From contig JADZFP010000397.1 in the NCBI GenBank assembly GCA_020849825.1, positions 1-8,079 of the forward strand: 8,079 nt of DNA. The letters are read 5' to 3'. Position numbers and translations under genes: made by a program. The stretch is from Saprospiraceae bacterium. Its GTDB lineage: Bacteria > Bacteroidota > Bacteroidia > Chitinophagales > Saprospiraceae. The first letter of the stretch is position 1, and every line of letters begins with the position of its first letter. Shown here one piece after another: positions 6,368 to 8,079 of the stretch. The notes beneath the pieces were generated by a model that saw nothing but the letters and a program-made list of their open reading frames with translations, was not told the DNA's origin and ran no database searches.

Positions 6368-6931
6368 ATGAAACGCATTCTCCCTTTTTTCCTCCTTGCA
6401 GTGGTCCTCTGGCTTGCCCAGGGCTGCGCACCCGCCACACAAATTTATTCCGAACCGGAGCCCGGTGTGAACCTGTACAAGTACAGCACCTTCAAATGGC
6501 TCGACAACCCAACGGTCGCCCGGGGCAACAGCGGTCCGGAATGGCTCAACAAAGCGACTGAAGACGATATCAGGGGCGCTGTCGAACAACAACTTCGCCG
6601 CTACGGCATCAATTTGTGTGAAGACAATCCCGATCTCATGCTGCACTACCACGTGGTGATCAAAAACGAGGTGTTTTACATCCGCGACTGGTGGTGCGAT
6701 GAAGAAAGCTGGCGTAAATACGGCCATTGCAATCGGGTCAAACCCGTTCAATACCGCGAAGGCACCCTGATAATCGACATGATCGATGCCAAAACAGGCG
6801 ATCAGGTTTGGCGCGGCGTCGCCACAGGCGCACTGGAAAACATGACGCCCGAGGAAGCCGAGGTGCGGATTTACCGCGCCGTCCGGATGATTTTTGAAAA
6901 ATTCCCGCAAACAACCATCCCCGGCGCGTGA
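6368..6931 (+). CDS. DUF4136 family lipoprotein
   Basis: The 187-residue product has a lipoprotein signal peptide with lipobox LAQGC, so Cys20 should be lipidated and the protein anchored in the envelope. The mature part matches DUF4136: an early YSTFKWL (39-45), amphipathic helix (65-79), strand DLMLHYHVVIKN (89-100), the family's strongest element EGTLIIDMIDAKTGDQVWRG (131-150), and the closing helix RAVRMIFEKFP (170-180). The function of the family is unknown. A Trp/Cys-rich insert (RDWWCDEESWRKYGHC, 106-121) lies between the two main strands. Its two cysteines plus Cys84 could form a disulfide after export (inference). The gene lies 93 bases after the DUF6544-type gene on the same strand; it may be co-transcribed or have its own promoter, and I see no good match to the Bacteroidota form in the gap. 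Confidence 0.9.
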   Translation: MKRILPFFLLAVVLWLAQGCAPATQIYSEPEPGVNLYKYSTFKWLDNPTVARGNSGPEWLNKATEDDIRGAVEQQLRRYGINLCEDNPDLMLHYHVVIKNEVFYIRDWWCDEESWRKYGHCNRVKPVQYREGTLIIDMIDAKTGDQVWRGVATGALENMTPEEAEVRIYRAVRMIFEKFPQTTIPGA

Positions 6932-6937
6932 CGCCGG
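6921..6937 (+). terminator. Short GC hairpin over the DUF4136 stop codon
   Basis: CCGGCG, loop CGTGA, CGCCGG form a perfect 6-bp stem spanning the TGA. A CCCC/GGGG pair could extend it past a CATT bulge. It lies at the convergent junction with the M14 gene. No T-run follows, so it is at best a weak terminator. Confidence 0.25.
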
Positions 6938-6954
6938 CATTGGGGCCTGTTTGA

Positions 6955-7890
6955 TCACGGTTTGGTAAAAACGTGGTAGAGTGTCGTGGCCAGCGCGTCG
7001 AGTTCCCGCCACCGCCATGGGTCGCGGCCGCCGCCGCTGTTTTCGTAGCCGAATGTCTCCACCGTAACGACGTTGATCGCCTGTCGTGAAGGGGTCGGGC
7101 GGGAACCCCATTGACCCAGACTGACCCCGTCGGAGGCTTTGATGGCCGTTTCGTTGGGGTAGCGGGTGGTTTGGCGACCGGTGTGCAAAAAATTGGCCGG
7201 CAGGCGCACACCCAGTGAGTCGGCGTAAAGCGCCATGGCCAACGCCAGCGCGTCGTCTTTTTTTTCGTGGCCGGGCCGGGGGTCGGTCGTGATACTGGGG
7301 CCGCCGCCGCTCATCATATCGAGCAAACCGGCCGGCGAGGTGTCGGTATTCCGGTGCCCGTGAATACTGGCGATCCGTTCGGGTTTGTAGTGGTTGATCA
7401 GATTGAGCAGAAAAATAACCTCCGGCTCCATGCAGCGCTGGTGCGCATCGGTGTAACAACCGTCGCGGGGCTCGAAGCGATGATCTTTTCCGACAGCGGG
7501 CATTTGCCGGTTCGGGTCGGGCTGGCCTGGTGTGGCGCGAAGGCGGGAGGCCAGGTTTTCGGGGAAAAGCACAGGCACGACAATCAGGGAAAAATAGGGT
7601 TTGGGCGCATCCTGCTTTTGCAGTCGTTGCAAAAACATTTCCGCTACTTCCACGCCCGCAGCCTCCGAACCGTGGATGCCGCTGATTACCAGCAAATGGC
7701 GTTTGGTTTCGCCGGGGAAATAGTACACCGGGATATTGGGCCCGCCGGTCGAAGGAGCGGTATTGGCCCCGGCAATCGCCGCGACTGGCGCCGGATCATC
7801 CGTAACTTTTATAAAAGACAAACAGGCTGCAATCGCCAGGAGAAACAGAAAAATCCAGCCGGATTTCGGGAACAACACTGATTTTTTCAT
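6955..7890 (-). CDS. M14-like zinc carboxypeptidase/deacylase, probable lipoprotein
   Basis: The 311-residue protein has a hydrophobic N-terminus ending IAAC (20-23), which fits a lipobox with Cys23; otherwise it would be an uncleaved anchor. After a low-complexity spacer the M14 fold is visible: VISGIHGSEAAGVEVAEMF (68-86) with zinc ligands His73 and Glu76 (HxxE), VVPVLFPENL (104-113), DPNRQMP with the substrate-binding Arg128 (125-131), IASIHGHRNTD with third zinc ligand His177 (173-182), and VVTVETFGYE with likely catalytic Glu278 (274-283). All metal and catalytic positions seem to be present. The HGSE and DPNR forms recall the peptidoglycan-peptide amidase (MpaA)/succinylglutamate desuccinylase branch, so cell-wall peptide trimming is possible but unproven. 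Cys145 and Cys153 could pair. It converges with the DUF4136 gene (23-base gap). Confidence 0.88.
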   Translation of the reverse strand: MKKSVLFPKSGWIFLFLLAIAACLSFIKVTDDPAPVAAIAGANTAPSTGGPNIPVYYFPGETKRHLLVISGIHGSEAAGVEVAEMFLQRLQKQDAPKPYFSLIVVPVLFPENLASRLRATPGQPDPNRQMPAVGKDHRFEPRDGCYTDAHQRCMEPEVIFLLNLINHYKPERIASIHGHRNTDTSPAGLLDMMSGGGPSITTDPRPGHEKKDDALALAMALYADSLGVRLPANFLHTGRQTTRYPNETAIKASDGVSLGQWGSRPTPSRQAINVVTVETFGYENSGGGRDPWRWRELDALATTLYHVFTKP

Positions 7891-7953
7891 GAGTGCAAAA
7901 AAAGAGATTTTTCAACGATTGCATTACTCCTGACTTTTTGCCCAAACCGTTTT

Positions 7954-8079
7954 TTATAAAAAAACGAAGCCCGTCATGTAGAAAATCGCGCTGAACAAAA
8001 TGTCGCGCAGCGCCGCAGAAGCGGTCGACTTATTGCGGTTGGGTGTAAATAAGATGTCACGCAAAGTCGCAAAGCGCGC
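7954..8079 (-). CDS. Possible C-terminal tail of a reading frame with a duplicated LRDILF motif (cut by window edge)
   Basis: One minus frame is open from the window edge to a TAA at 7954-7956, giving 41 residues ending in a hydrophobic AIFYMTGFVFL. It contains ATLRDILFT and, 18 residues later, AALRDILFS. The two copies differ mostly at synonymous third positions (TTG/CTG, CGT/CGC, ATC/ATT, TTA/TTG, TTT/TTC), which favours real coding. Against this, the edge sequence contains GCAAAG units typical of non-coding tandem repeats. The frame would end 63 bases before the M14 start, in the same direction. No family recognised. Confidence 0.38.
   Translation of the reverse strand, partial: ARFATLRDILFTPNRNKSTASAALRDILFSAIFYMTGFVFL
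8060..8075. repeat. Two CGCAAAG units, period 8, at the window edge
   Basis: CGCAAAGT is followed by CGCAAAGC. Short tandem GCAAAG-type repeats occur between genes in many Bacteroidota. With only two units before the edge, this could be the start of such an array or chance within a coding frame. Confidence 0.35.

Noticed and set aside
6293..7459. 388-residue minus-strand frame
   Set aside because: It lies across the C-terminal half of the M14 gene and antisense to the whole DUF4136 gene, both well supported; its low-complexity Arg/Pro/Gly content has no recognisable domain.
7891..7953. Promoter for the M14 gene
   Set aside because: A TTTG is present on the minus strand but no TAnnTTTG box lies at the right spacing.

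Overview
The window looks like Bacteroidota chromosome (phylum fairly sure; Saprospiria-like lineage only a guess). The reasons are a GldL-like/GldM-like gene pair, DUF4136 and DUF6544-type proteins, A-rich start regions without Shine-Dalgarno sequences, and one good match to the Bacteroidota promoter form (TTTG, 19 bases, TAnnTTTG). The DNA is fairly GC-rich. Nothing points to phage, plasmid, IS element, CRISPR or RNA genes. Every gap between genes is under 160 bases.

Left block (1-1849, minus strand): three tightly packed genes read leftward. The first is a four- to five-helix membrane protein with two copies of a GldL-like helix-loop motif (1370-1849). The second is a 178-residue exported protein that looks like the N-terminal periplasmic domain of GldM standing alone (815-1351). 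The third is the N-terminal 267 residues of an APH-fold kinase, cut by the window edge (1-801), of the type often joined to a class III aminotransferase/phospho-lyase. The gaps are 18 and 13 bases, so an operon is likely. The gldL-then-gldM order matches the gliding/type IX secretion locus, but both proteins lack key motor parts.

Middle (2006-3685, plus strand): a lone E2 acyltransferase gene of a 2-oxoacid dehydrogenase complex (AceF type) with two nearly identical lipoyl domains. It has a recognisable promoter and no E1 or E3 gene beside it. It converges on a secreted esterase gene (3686-4588, minus strand), and a very long hairpin (arms of about 45 bases) fills the gap between them.

Right block: three plus-strand genes (a 4-TM protein, a DUF6544-type membrane protein and a DUF4136 lipoprotein; 4733-6931) meet a minus-strand M14 metallocarboxypeptidase-like lipoprotein (6955-7890). 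At the right edge is the probable tail of another minus-strand reading frame (7954-8079) holding a short duplicated motif.

Most of the window is ordinary cell-envelope and central-metabolism content. The most interesting item is the miniature GldL/GldM-like pair and its apparent operon with the APH-fold kinase gene.
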